From DTU018 sp029550685 (GTDB lineage Bacteria; Bacillota; Syntrophomonadia; Syntrophomonadales; Syntrophomonadaceae), in contig DAONVO010000092.1 in NCBI GenBank assembly GCA_035412805.1, positions 1 to 9,126 of the forward strand: 9,126 bases of DNA, written 5' to 3'. Position 1 is the stretch's first letter. Each line of letters opens with the position of its first letter. The translations under genes were made by a program, and so were the position numbers. This document shows, one piece after another, positions 1 to 7,107 of the stretch. The notes beneath the pieces are model-generated. The model was not told the DNA's origin and ran no database searches. It was given only the letters and a program-made list of their open reading frames with translations.

Positions 1-54
1 TTTGCCGGCATTACATACTGCTGCGGCAACTTCTGCAGGAGTTAAAAAATTCAT
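1..54 (-). CDS. Formate/nitrite transporter family protein, N-terminal fragment
   Basis: Only the first 18 codons lie in the window, starting at an ATG (54-52) and reading MNFLTPAEVAAAVCNAGK. A purine-rich ribosome binding site (AAGGAAGGG) lies a few bases upstream. The gene starts 47 nt after the formate dehydrogenase stop codon on the same strand, so it is probably the fourth gene of that operon. A short N-terminus with a 'TPAEVA' stretch followed by a Gly/Lys-rich turn resembles the start of FocA/FdhC-type formate/nitrite (FNT) channels, pentameric inner-membrane pores for formate or nitrite. Position directly after a formate dehydrogenase fits a formate channel. The identity rests on 18 residues plus context and is therefore tentative; the reading frame and start are well supported. 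Confidence 0.5.
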   Translation of the reverse strand, partial: MNFLTPAEVAAAVCNAGK

Positions 55-101
55 CCCATTCCCTTCCTTTCAGTTAATTTGCTTTCTTCCGAAATAACTG
101 C

Positions 102-2804
102 TTATATTTTGTCAATCCGAGCAGCAGAAACCTTATATTCTGGTATTTTGGCTACTGGATCCAGCAGTTCGGATTGAGTCAGCCAGTTTGCAGCAGCTTC
201 CTCGAAATGGAAAGTGGTAAACACCACGTCAGGTCTTAGCCTATCGGTTACCTGGGTTTTTATTTCAATGCTGCCCCGGCGAGTGGATAAACGTACCCGC
301 TCACCATCAGCGATACCGAGTTTAGATGCCAATTCAGGATGTACTTCCAGTTTGGCTTCAGGAACATGTTCATCCAAAGCCTGGCAACGTCTGGTCATAG
401 TACCGGTATGATAGTGGAAGAGAGAACGCCCCGTGGTAAGAAGCAGAGGATACTCTTCATCGGGCAGTTCGAAAGGTGCTTTGTATTCTATAGCACTGAA
501 GGCACCTTTGCCCCGGGTGAAGTTCCCATCCTTATGCATGATTGCGGTACCAGGATGTTCAGGCGTTGGGCAAGGCCATTGCAAACCTTTTCCTTCCAGG
601 CGTTGATAGCTCATACCGGCGTAAGAAGGTGTAAGGCTGGTTATTTCTGCAAAGATTTCCTCAGCAGAAGCGTAACTCATGGGATATCCCATACGGGTAG
701 CCAGATCACATATAATTTCCCAATCAGCACGAGCTTGGCCGGGAGGATTAGCCGCTTTGCGCACTCTTTGCACCCTACGTTCAGTATTGCTGAAGGTACC
801 ATCTTTTTCCGCAAAACAGGCACCCGGCAGTACCACATCAGCTAACTGAGCTGTTTCTGTCAGGAAAATATCCTGGACCACTAAGAAGTCCAGATTTTTC
901 AGCGCTTCCTCAACATGGTGCAGGTCGGGATCGCTCATCATGGGATTTTCGCCCATAACATACAGAGCTTTAATCTCCCCGTGGTGAGCTTTATTGATGG
1001 TCTCAGTTAGTGTCAGCCCATTCTTGTCAGGCAGTTTAACCTTCCAGGCTTCTTCGAATTTAGCCCGGGCGGCTTCATTGGTTACCGCCTGATAGCCGGT
1101 ATATACGTTGGGCAGACAGCCCATGTCGCAAGCTCCCTGCACATTGTTCTGACCGCGCAGGGGATCAACACCTGCTCCGGGACGGCCAATATTTCCGGTT
1201 ACCATAGCCAAGTTACATACTGATTTGACATTATCCGTTCCGGTGCTATGCTGAGTTAACCCCATAGCATAGCAGATGGTAGCTGGACCAGACTGGGCAT
1301 ATAAACGAGCCGCTTTGCGAATATCCTCAGCTGGTACTCCGGTAATGGTTTCAGCATATTCCGGTGTATAACTGCTGACCACCTTGGCCATCTCCTCGAA
1401 GCCTTCCGTATGCTCTTCAATAAACTTCTGATCGGCCAGGCCTTCGGAGATAATAACATTGATCATGGCATTTAGTAAAGCCACATCACTGCCAGGCAAA
1501 TGAGGCAGATATACATCAGCAACAGAGGCCAAATCAGTGTATCGGGCATCGGCTACAATAAGTTTAGCCCCATTATATAGCACATTTTTCTTAATCTTCA
1601 TACCGATAACCGGATGATTCTCGGTTGGGTTGGAACCAATTACGAATATACAGCGGGCATCTTTTTCCAACTCCCCAATAGAGTTAGTCATAGCTCCGCT
1701 GCCAAATGCTGCCCCCAGACCGGCGACAGTTACCGAGTGTCAGAGGCGGGCACAGTGATCCACATTATTGGTTCCCAATACCGCACGGGTAAGTTTTTGC
1801 GCCAGATAGTTCTCCTCATTGGTTACCCGGGCGGATGAGAAAAAGGCCAGAGAATCCGCCCCATACTGATCCTTTATTCCTTGGAGCCGTTGGGCTACCA
1901 GATCCAGGGCTTCATCCCAGGATGCTTCACGGAATTCATCATTTTCTTTAATCAAAGGTGTGGTTAAACGATCCGGTGAGTTAATGAAATCCCATCCAAA
2001 GCGCCCCTTAACACACAAAGCACCCTTGTTGACAGGACTCCAGTTTTCATCGCGGTTGGAAGATACTCCTACCACCCGGTCATCCTTAACATTCAACTCC
2101 AGAGTGCACCCTGTGCCGCAGTAAGTACAGGTGGTCAGTACCTTATCAATTTCAAAGGCCCGGCCCTGGCCGGCACTGACTTTGCTGGTCAGTGCACCAG
2201 TAGGACATACCATTACGCACTGCCCGCAGAATACACAGGGGGAATCCTCCAGGTAGCCGTCAAAAGCGGTGGCGATTTTGGCATGGTGACCACGATGTTC
2301 TACATTGATGGCACGGGCTACTGTAATTTCTTCACAGGCTCGTACACAACGGGTGCACATGATACACTTGTTGTAATCTCTTTCCAAGAAAGGATTGGGG
2401 TCATCAATAGTGTATATGTGACGTCCACCATCCTGAAAACGACTTTCTTTAATGCCGTATTCGTAGCAATAATCCTGGAATTTACAATCTCCGTTCTTAT
2501 CACAGGTTTGACAGCTGAAATCATGCCGGGCTGCCAGAAGTTCCAAGATAACTTTGCGAGCTTCTATGATATCGGGGCTGTGGGTTTCGATTACCATGCC
2601 TTCTTCGGCTGGAGCCACACAGGAAGCCAGGTATAAAGGCCGGTTTTTACATTCCACTATACACATTCTACAGGATCCAGCCAGTCTTAGGTCCGGATCG
2701 TAGCACAAAGTAGGTACTTCAATGCCGTTCATCTGACAAGCCTGAAGCAACGTACTGCCGCGAGGAACTTCGACCTCTCTGCCATTAATGGTAAGGCGGA
2801 TCAC
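102..2804 (-). CDS. fdhA: Selenocysteine-containing NAD-linked formate dehydrogenase, catalytic subunit
   Basis: Catalyses reversible formate oxidation to CO2 at a Mo/W-bis-pyranopterin centre, in the cytoplasm. The start is GTG at 2804, with AAGGGGG 7 nt upstream and 17 nt after the nuoF-like stop. UGA at 1740-1742 (residue 355) interrupts an otherwise single 901-codon frame and is read as selenocysteine: the context is DHCARL-U-HSVTVAGLGAAFGSGAMTN, the formate dehydrogenase active site. Domains in order: NuoG-like [2Fe-2S] (C34, C45, C48, C62); His-Cys [4Fe-4S] (H94, C98, C101, C107); two ferredoxin [4Fe-4S] sites (C147/150/153/157 and C190/193/196/200); the Mo-enzyme [4Fe-4S] (C226, C229, C233, C264); then the large molybdopterin domains and a C-terminal dinucleotide-binding domain from about residue 780. 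H356 and R550 (in RGQNNVQGACD) match the catalytic His and Arg of E. coli FdhF. Length is normal for the family. A standard gene caller would split it into 354- and 529-residue pieces; it should not be called a pseudogene. Confidence 0.95.
1709..1742 (-). promoter_or_regulatory. Bacterial SECIS element and selenocysteine UGA in fdhA
   Basis: Counting the U of UGA as base 1 (position 1742), bases 14-21 (CUGUCGCC) pair with bases 27-34 (GGGGGCAG) around the loop GGUCU at bases 22-26 (1721-1717). There is one G/G mismatch, and U17 faces G31, so U17 can bulge or wobble. In E. coli fdhF the apical loop also has GGUCU starting at base 22, and SelB recognises U17, G23 and U24; all three bases are at the same positions here. 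The hairpin lies inside the coding sequence, as is usual in bacteria, and would bring SelB-GTP-Sec-tRNA to the UGA. The pairing was worked out by hand, not by a folding program. The cell must encode selA, selB, selC and selD elsewhere. Confidence 0.88.
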
Positions 2805-2821
2805 TTTTCATCCCCCTTTCT

Positions 2822-4054
2822 TCATGAGATTGCTGCGAGTAATCGCCGCTGGTAATCTTCACGGAAATGTTCTAAAGTAGTAAGGATAGGGGTCGGTGCT
2901 GCTTGTCCCAGACCGCATAGGCAGGCTTTAGTCATCACTTGGGAAAGAGTGGTTAAATTCTGCACATCGTCTGGGGTAGCCCGACCCGCTTTTATCTTTT
3001 TCATCAGTTCATAGCTGCGGAATGTTCCTTCCCGACAAGGATTGCATTTACCGCAGGATTCATGCTCAAAAAACTTGGCTATGCGGGTTACAACATCAAC
3101 CATATCGCGGGTTTCATCCATTACGAATACTGCTCCGGTACCCAGAGTAACCCCAGCATTACGCATGGAATCAAAATCCAGAGGAGTGTCTAAAAGATGT
3201 TCCGGTATAAAAGCTCCGGAAGTACCGCCGATTTGAACAGCTTTAAAACGTTTACCGTTAGGAATTCCGCCCCCCAAATCAAATATAAGTTCCCGAATAG
3301 TAGTATCGGTAGTGACTTCAAAAGCTCTGCGGTTCACTACATCACCAGTTAAGGTGAATACTTTGGTACCAGGGTAAGATGGGGATCCAATACTGGCAAA
3401 CCATTCCGCTCCGTTTTTGATAATAGCGGCAAGGTTGGCGAAGGTTTCCACATTGTTTACCACAGTTGGTTTACCCCATAAACCGGCTACTCCCGGAAAA
3501 GGCGGTTTGAAACGCGGTTCTCCACGGTGACCCTCTATAGACTCTATCAAAGCGGTCTCTTCTCCGCACACATAAGCTCCGCCGCCCATACGGACTTCGA
3601 TGTTAAAGTCACCCAGCAAACCACTTTGTTTGGCCTGCTCTATGGCACGATTGAGGTGTTCAACCACATAGGGATACTCTCCCCGGCAGTAAATGTAGCC
3701 TTGCTTAGAGCGAATGGCATGAGCACAAATAGCCATACCTTCCAGAAGCAGATGAGGATCATTCTCAACAATGGTGCGGTCCTTATATGTTCCTGGTTCA
3801 CCTTCGTCCAAGTTGCATACTACATAGGTTACCGGGGCTGATTCCGGAACGAATCCCCACTTCATGCCGGCGTTAAAACCTGCCCCTCCCCGGCCGCGCA
3901 GTTTGGAATTACGCACCAGTTCAATTACTTCCTTAGGGCCCATAGTGCGAGCTTTTTCCAGTGATTTATAACCACCTGCGTTCAGGTAATCGTCCAAGCT
4001 GGCTGGATCAATTTTACCAGCATTAGCCAGAACGATACGGTATTCCTGGGCCAT
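2822..4054 (-). CDS. NuoF-like NAD(H)-binding flavoprotein subunit of formate dehydrogenase
   Basis: A 410-residue homologue of complex I NuoF and of the HydB/FdhB diaphorase subunit. It would exchange electrons between NAD(H) and the Fe-S chain of the catalytic subunit through FMN. Visible motifs are the glycine-rich nucleotide loop GRGGAGF (residues 54-60), the FMN-binding region NLDEGEPGT (81-89), the conserved YIYCRGEYP stretch (120-128), and a [4Fe-4S] site with C334, C337 and C340 in SCGKCNPCREG plus C380 in CLCGLGQAAP. It has neither the N-terminal thioredoxin-like [2Fe-2S] domain nor the C-terminal two-[4Fe-4S] ferredoxin domain found in many electron-bifurcating HydB/HylB proteins, so it is the short form. 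The ATG at 4054 has an AGGAGG site and follows the NuoE-like stop by 18 nt; fdhA follows 17 nt later. Role in this complex is inferred from the operon and is strong. Confidence 0.93.
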   Translation of the reverse strand: MAQEYRIVLANAGKIDPASLDDYLNAGGYKSLEKARTMGPKEVIELVRNSKLRGRGGAGFNAGMKWGFVPESAPVTYVVCNLDEGEPGTYKDRTIVENDPHLLLEGMAICAHAIRSKQGYIYCRGEYPYVVEHLNRAIEQAKQSGLLGDFNIEVRMGGGAYVCGEETALIESIEGHRGEPRFKPPFPGVAGLWGKPTVVNNVETFANLAAIIKNGAEWFASIGSPSYPGTKVFTLTGDVVNRRAFEVTTDTTIRELIFDLGGGIPNGKRFKAVQIGGTSGAFIPEHLLDTPLDFDSMRNAGVTLGTGAVFVMDETRDMVDVVTRIAKFFEHESCGKCNPCREGTFRSYELMKKIKAGRATPDDVQNLTTLSQVMTKACLCGLGQAAPTPILTTLEHFREDYQRRLLAAIS

Positions 4055-4072
4055 GATTTCCCTCCTTTCTGG

Positions 4073-4516
4073 TTAGGTACACTGGGCTAGAACAGAGGCT
4101 ATCTTGTCAGGGGACATATTTGGATAAGGCACACTATTAATGGTAATTACAGGAGTCTCTTGACATTGGCCAACACATTCAGTAAGTTCCAAGGTAAACT
4201 TACCATCGGGGGTGGTCTGTCCTACTTTTATGCCCAGAGTATCTTCCAGGGCTTTGAGCACTTCATCTGCTCCCGCCACATGGCAGGGGGCGCTTTCACA
4301 CATGCGGATGATATATTTCCCCCTTTTCTCTACCGACAGGTAGGAATAGAAGGTAGCCACGCCGTAAGCTTGAGCTTCAGAAACACCAAATACCCGGGCG
4401 GCTTCCAGCACTGCTTCCCGGGGGATGTAGTTAAACTCCTTTTGTATCGCATGGTAGGCCTCAATCAGACCTCCAGGTTTGTCACGATAATTGACTAAAA
4501 TGGTACTGATATCCAC
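4073..4516 (-). CDS. NuoE-like [2Fe-2S] subunit of formate dehydrogenase
   Basis: Homologue of complex I NuoE and hydrogenase HydC: a small thioredoxin-fold subunit that pairs with the NuoF-like protein. An N-terminal helical part (YRDKPGGLIEAYHAIQKEF) precedes YGVATFYSYLSVEKRGK and the four cluster ligands, in the pattern C-x4-C (CESAPC, residues 73-78) and C-x3-C (CVGQC, 114-118). At 147 residues it is a normal to slightly short NuoE. The start is chosen as GTG 4516 because GGGGAGG lies 7 nt upstream. An in-frame ATG at 4534 would add six residues (MRGGEC) that are encoded by that ribosome binding site, and has only a distant AAGGAG (12 nt). This is the first gene of the formate dehydrogenase operon, 18 nt before the NuoF-like gene. 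The function call is firm; the start is less so. Confidence 0.9.
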   Translation of the reverse strand: MDISTILVNYRDKPGGLIEAYHAIQKEFNYIPREAVLEAARVFGVSEAQAYGVATFYSYLSVEKRGKYIIRMCESAPCHVAGADEVLKALEDTLGIKVGQTTPDGKFTLELTECVGQCQETPVITINSVPYPNMSPDKIASVLAQCT

Positions 4517-4629
4517 ACATTCACCTCCCCTCATACCATGTGTACACTCCTTAATATATATGAGTTTTCGACATAAGCAATGTTGTATCCTTTACAAAAC
4601 TATTAATTATTGCTAAAAAAGTAGGTAGA

Positions 4630-4646
4630 TATAACAAAAAGTTATA
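4630..4646. promoter_or_regulatory. Short dyad TATAAC-N5-GTTATA, possible operator
   Basis: A perfect 6-bp inverted repeat with an AAAAA spacer, about 115-130 bp upstream of the NuoE-like start. It is not flanked by a T-run of terminator type and does not match the Rex consensus. In AT-rich DNA such a dyad can occur by chance, so an operator role is a guess. Confidence 0.2.
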
Positions 4647-4718
4647 GAATATATTTATAGAGTAAATAATAGAGGCTAAAAATCGCCATTATCGCTGGTA
4701 CATAAAAAAATAACTTCC

Positions 4719-4738
4719 TCATTGGTTGTGAGCAATGA
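4719..4738. promoter_or_regulatory. Short dyad TCATTG-N8-CAATGA upstream of fdh operon
   Basis: A perfect 6-bp inverted repeat spaced by GTTGTGAG. The spacer contains TTGTGA, which equals one half-site of a Rex (NADH/NAD+ sensor) operator, but the second half-site TCACAA is missing at the right distance. It lies about 200 bp from the operon start, far for a simple repressor site. Functional meaning is uncertain. Confidence 0.2.
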
Positions 4739-4793
4739 ATTAAATTGAGGGGATGGATGCAGGGGGGAAAGTAAAATAAGTTTATGACCACAA

Positions 4794-4815
4794 TAAAAAT
4801 CCCCGCATAGCGGGG
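4794..4815 (-). terminator. Rho-independent terminator of the DUF1015 gene
   Basis: On the minus strand a perfect 6-bp GC-rich stem (CCCCGC, loop TAT, GCGGGG; 4815-4801) is followed by ATTTTTATTG. It lies about 60 nt after the DUF1015 stop codon in the correct orientation, and isolates that gene from the formate dehydrogenase operon downstream on the same strand. Confidence 0.85.
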
Positions 4816-4876
4816 AAGGATTGATTTAATAAAAGTGATGCGTGTTAGGATACCAAGCTAACAAATTTTGCGGTGG

Positions 4877-6175
4877 TTAAATATCCAGTTTATTGATTAT
4901 TAATCCGGTGATTAGCTTGGGATAGAAGTAGGTGGATTTTTGGGGCATTTTGTCTCGAGCCTGAGCTACGTCTATAATCTCCTTAACCTGGGTGGGATTC
5001 AGCAGGAAACCCAGCTGGTAGTTGCGGTTTTTTATCTGGTCAATCACCCATTCTTCACTGCGGCTGTAGGCTAGGTTTTCCTGACTGCGGCGCTGGGCTT
5101 CTCCGATTCCCAAGATATTATCCAGAATTAGATTGTCCAGAATAGCCACATCAAGAGCTTTCCAGGAGGAAGAGCGCTCAGCAGGCAGAAGGGCGGCAGC
5201 TTTTTCCCAGTCTTTGAGAGATATAAGGTATAGATATTCATCCGCAGCCATACCGAAAACGTGGTGCTCCCTTTGTTCTTCCAGTCTGGTCATCAGCTGG
5301 GGCAGGTCACCCAGGGAACCACATTCCTGTATCTCAAAAAGATCGGTCAAACGTTCCTGGATGGACCTGATACTGAAATCGCTTAAATTGCCCACTACTC
5401 TATGGGTGGGTAATACCAGCAGGCCTGGGTCATAGACATTAACCAGGGTAGTGAGTATATAATCGTATCCCGCCTGACCTTGTTCCTGCATTTCCTGGGC
5501 ATATTCCAGAGCTGTTTCATAACGGTGATGCCCATCAGCAATATAGATCTGTTTTTCCTGGAAAAACTTCACAACTCTATCAATGACACTTCTATTTTGA
5601 ATTACCCATATTCGATGGGCTTCCCCGGCTTCGTCAATAATATCGATAACGGGTGGCTGGCCTTTAATTTCCCCTCGCAGCAATTGGGCGACTTCCTGAT
5701 GGGGATCAAAATAAAGTCCGAATATGGAACTGAAATTACTGCGGGTAGCCCGCATAAGCTGCAAGCGATCAGCCTTGGGTTTGGATAGGGTTTCCTCGTG
5801 AGGCAAAACAACACCGGATTCATAGGGTTCTACTTTGAGACCGGTTACCAGGCCTGTACGGATCATGCGTTTTCCTTTGACGGTATATTCCTGTTCATAG
5901 AGATATAAAGATGGCTGGGGTTCGGGAATAAGAACTTCTTCTTCCAGCCATTTTTCCAGATAATGATTAGCCCGGGAATAACGGTTATTGGTCGCTGTGT
6001 CCTGGGGGTAGGTCAATCCCAGTTCCAAGCGAATCACATTAGCAGGATGCTGGGCATAATAACGGGCTTGAGCAATATCATCTATAACATCGTAGGGTGG
6101 TGTAACCACTTGGGAAAGATCACTTATTTTGTCTGGGTTGTAGCGTAATCCCCGGAAAGGAATTATGGTGGCCAT
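4877..6175 (-). CDS. DUF1015 family protein
   Basis: A 432-residue soluble protein recognised as DUF1015 from its N-terminus (PFRGLRYNP followed by VVTPPYDVI), a central LPHEETLSKPKADRLQLM segment near residues 124-141, and the family hallmark ADGHHRYETAL with D214, G215, H216, H217 and R218. The length is typical for the family and the frame is intact. No signal peptide or membrane segment is seen. The DGHHR core resembles the nucleotide-binding signature of ParB/sulfiredoxin-fold proteins, which include free-serine kinases; that is a resemblance by eye, not a demonstrated function. From general recall, DUF1015 genes often sit near serA/serC in Firmicutes, but no serine biosynthesis gene is in this window. 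The ATG at 6175 has AAGGAGG 11 nt upstream. It appears monocistronic: its own terminator follows, and the neighbour upstream is divergent. Confidence 0.9.
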   Translation of the reverse strand: MATIIPFRGLRYNPDKISDLSQVVTPPYDVIDDIAQARYYAQHPANVIRLELGLTYPQDTATNNRYSRANHYLEKWLEEEVLIPEPQPSLYLYEQEYTVKGKRMIRTGLVTGLKVEPYESGVVLPHEETLSKPKADRLQLMRATRSNFSSIFGLYFDPHQEVAQLLRGEIKGQPPVIDIIDEAGEAHRIWVIQNRSVIDRVVKFFQEKQIYIADGHHRYETALEYAQEMQEQGQAGYDYILTTLVNVYDPGLLVLPTHRVVGNLSDFSIRSIQERLTDLFEIQECGSLGDLPQLMTRLEEQREHHVFGMAADEYLYLISLKDWEKAAALLPAERSSSWKALDVAILDNLILDNILGIGEAQRRSQENLAYSRSEEWVIDQIKNRNYQLGFLLNPTQVKEIIDVAQARDKMPQKSTYFYPKLITGLIINKLDI

Positions 6176-6327
6176 GAATATATATTCCTCCTTAATATGG
6201 CATTACAGGCATTTATATTGTTCAATTTTATTATATGGACCATGGTAATGCAATGGATTTGCTTGATTTCAGCCTTCGATAGTGTTTAAATTAGTAAATA
6301 TGGGCAGAACCTTGAGGAGGTTTGGAC
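6176..6327. promoter_or_regulatory. Divergent promoter region between DUF1015 and PHP genes
   Basis: A 152-bp AT-rich gap that must start transcription both ways. On the minus strand a perfect TATAAT lies at 6235-6230, which would give a leader of about 45-50 nt for the DUF1015 gene, but the -35 position reads ATCCAT and is poor. On the plus strand TTGATT (6263-6268) followed after 18 nt by TAAATT (6287-6292) is a weak candidate for the PHP cluster. No strong operator is visible; ACCATGGT near 6239-6246 is an 8-bp palindrome of unknown meaning. Confidence 0.4.
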
Positions 6328-7092
6328 TTGTCAGCTGATTATCACGTACATGTAATTGCTCATGGTGAATACCAGTACAGTGAAGAATGGCTCAACCGTT
6401 ATCTGGAAAGGGCTAAGCAGAGAAGAATTCGAGCCATCGGGCTGGTTGAGCATGATGAATACCGGGATAGAGTTGACTGGGATTTGATTAAAAGTTTGAG
6501 AGGTCCTGAGCTTCATGTAGCCTGTGGATTAGAAATAGACTTCCTTCCTGGCCGGGAAGAGACGATAAAAGAGATGCTGAGTCAGTATCCACTGGATTTT
6601 GTAATAGGGTCGGTGCATTTTATTAATGGTTGGCCCTTTGATCATCCTGATTATCGCCAGCAATTTGCATCGGCTGATATTGATCAAGTATATGGCGATT
6701 ATTTTGAGCTTATGGATAAAATGGTCCGTTGCGGTTTATTTGATATTGTGGGCCATTTGGATCTTATTAAACTATGGGGGCACCGTCCGGTAATAAAAAA
6801 TTCGTTACAGTATGCTCTACCAGTTTTACATAGTATAAAAGCGACAGGAATGATAATAGAAATAAACAGTGCGGGAATCAGAAAACCGGTGAGGGAAATG
6901 TATCCTTCACTGGATATAATAGGTGAAATGTTTCGTTTGGGTCTACCTGTTACCATGGGTTCAGATGCCCATCATCCCGATCAGGTGGCTGAAGATTTTG
7001 CAGATATATCTCAAGCTTTATGGAATATTGGTTATAGGAGAGTAGTGGCTTTACGGGGACGAAAAACTTTCCCCCTGCCACTAACAATATAA
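6328..7092 (+). CDS. PHP-domain phosphoesterase, histidinol-phosphatase (HisJ) type
   Basis: A 254-residue cytoplasmic metal-dependent phosphoesterase of the PHP superfamily. The trinuclear metal ligands can be followed along the chain: H6 and H8 (DYHVHV), H42 (VEHDE), E69 (GLEID), H97 (GSVHF), H143 (GHLDL), and D213 and H215 (GSDAHH). Order and length match the K/HisJ-type histidinol-phosphatase of histidine biosynthesis, which hydrolyses L-histidinol phosphate. No other his gene is near, so the substrate may be a different phosphate ester. The start is set at TTG 6328, because GAGGAGG ends 7 nt before it; the in-frame TTG at 6322 is only 1 nt from that site and is too close. It is the first gene of a plus-strand cluster, 15 nt before the antiporter gene. 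Family is firm, exact substrate moderate. Confidence 0.88.
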   Translation: MSADYHVHVIAHGEYQYSEEWLNRYLERAKQRRIRAIGLVEHDEYRDRVDWDLIKSLRGPELHVACGLEIDFLPGREETIKEMLSQYPLDFVIGSVHFINGWPFDHPDYRQQFASADIDQVYGDYFELMDKMVRCGLFDIVGHLDLIKLWGHRPVIKNSLQYALPVLHSIKATGMIIEINSAGIRKPVREMYPSLDIIGEMFRLGLPVTMGSDAHHPDQVAEDFADISQALWNIGYRRVVALRGRKTFPLPLTI

Positions 7093-7107
7093 AAGGAGAT
7101 AGAATTT

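Larger units (their letters stand above)
4517..4876. other. Intergenic control region upstream of the formate dehydrogenase operon
   Basis: A 360-bp AT-rich gap with no convincing gene on either strand. It must hold the promoter of the nuoE-nuoF-fdhA operon (minus strand) and it holds the terminator of the DUF1015 gene. A weak sigma-A-like candidate on the minus strand is TTGCTT (4580-4575), 16 nt, TATATT (4558-4553). It would start transcription near 4546, inside the distal AAGGAG, leaving only the GGGGAGG site and so favouring the GTG start of the NuoE-like gene. I see no sigma-54 type -24/-12 pair and no riboswitch fold I recognise. Two short dyads are listed separately. Confidence 0.45.

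Noticed and set aside
51..59. Two-codon ATG-GGA-TGA frame overlapping the start of the putative channel gene, similar to ATG-GTA-TGA before the NuoE-like gene
   Set aside because: Two such minimal frames in one operon are curious, but ATG followed closely by the next gene's ATGA is easily produced by chance in G/A-rich ribosome binding sites, and nothing shows that they are translated.
339..845. Plus-strand open frame of 168 codons opposite fdhA
   Set aside because: It lies wholly within the well-supported fdhA coding sequence, has no ribosome binding site of note, and its translation resembles no protein family; it is a shadow frame. The same holds for the other antisense frames inside the genes of this window.
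1740..1742. Stop codon that would make fdhA a broken gene or two separate genes
   Set aside because: The frame continues without shift, the flanking residues are the conserved active site, and a SECIS hairpin follows, so recoding to selenocysteine is far more likely than a nonsense mutation.
4683..4740. Possible small RNA or riboswitch upstream of the formate dehydrogenase operon
   Set aside because: The region is AT-rich with only short 6-bp dyads. I could not build a stable multi-stem fold or find any conserved riboswitch core.
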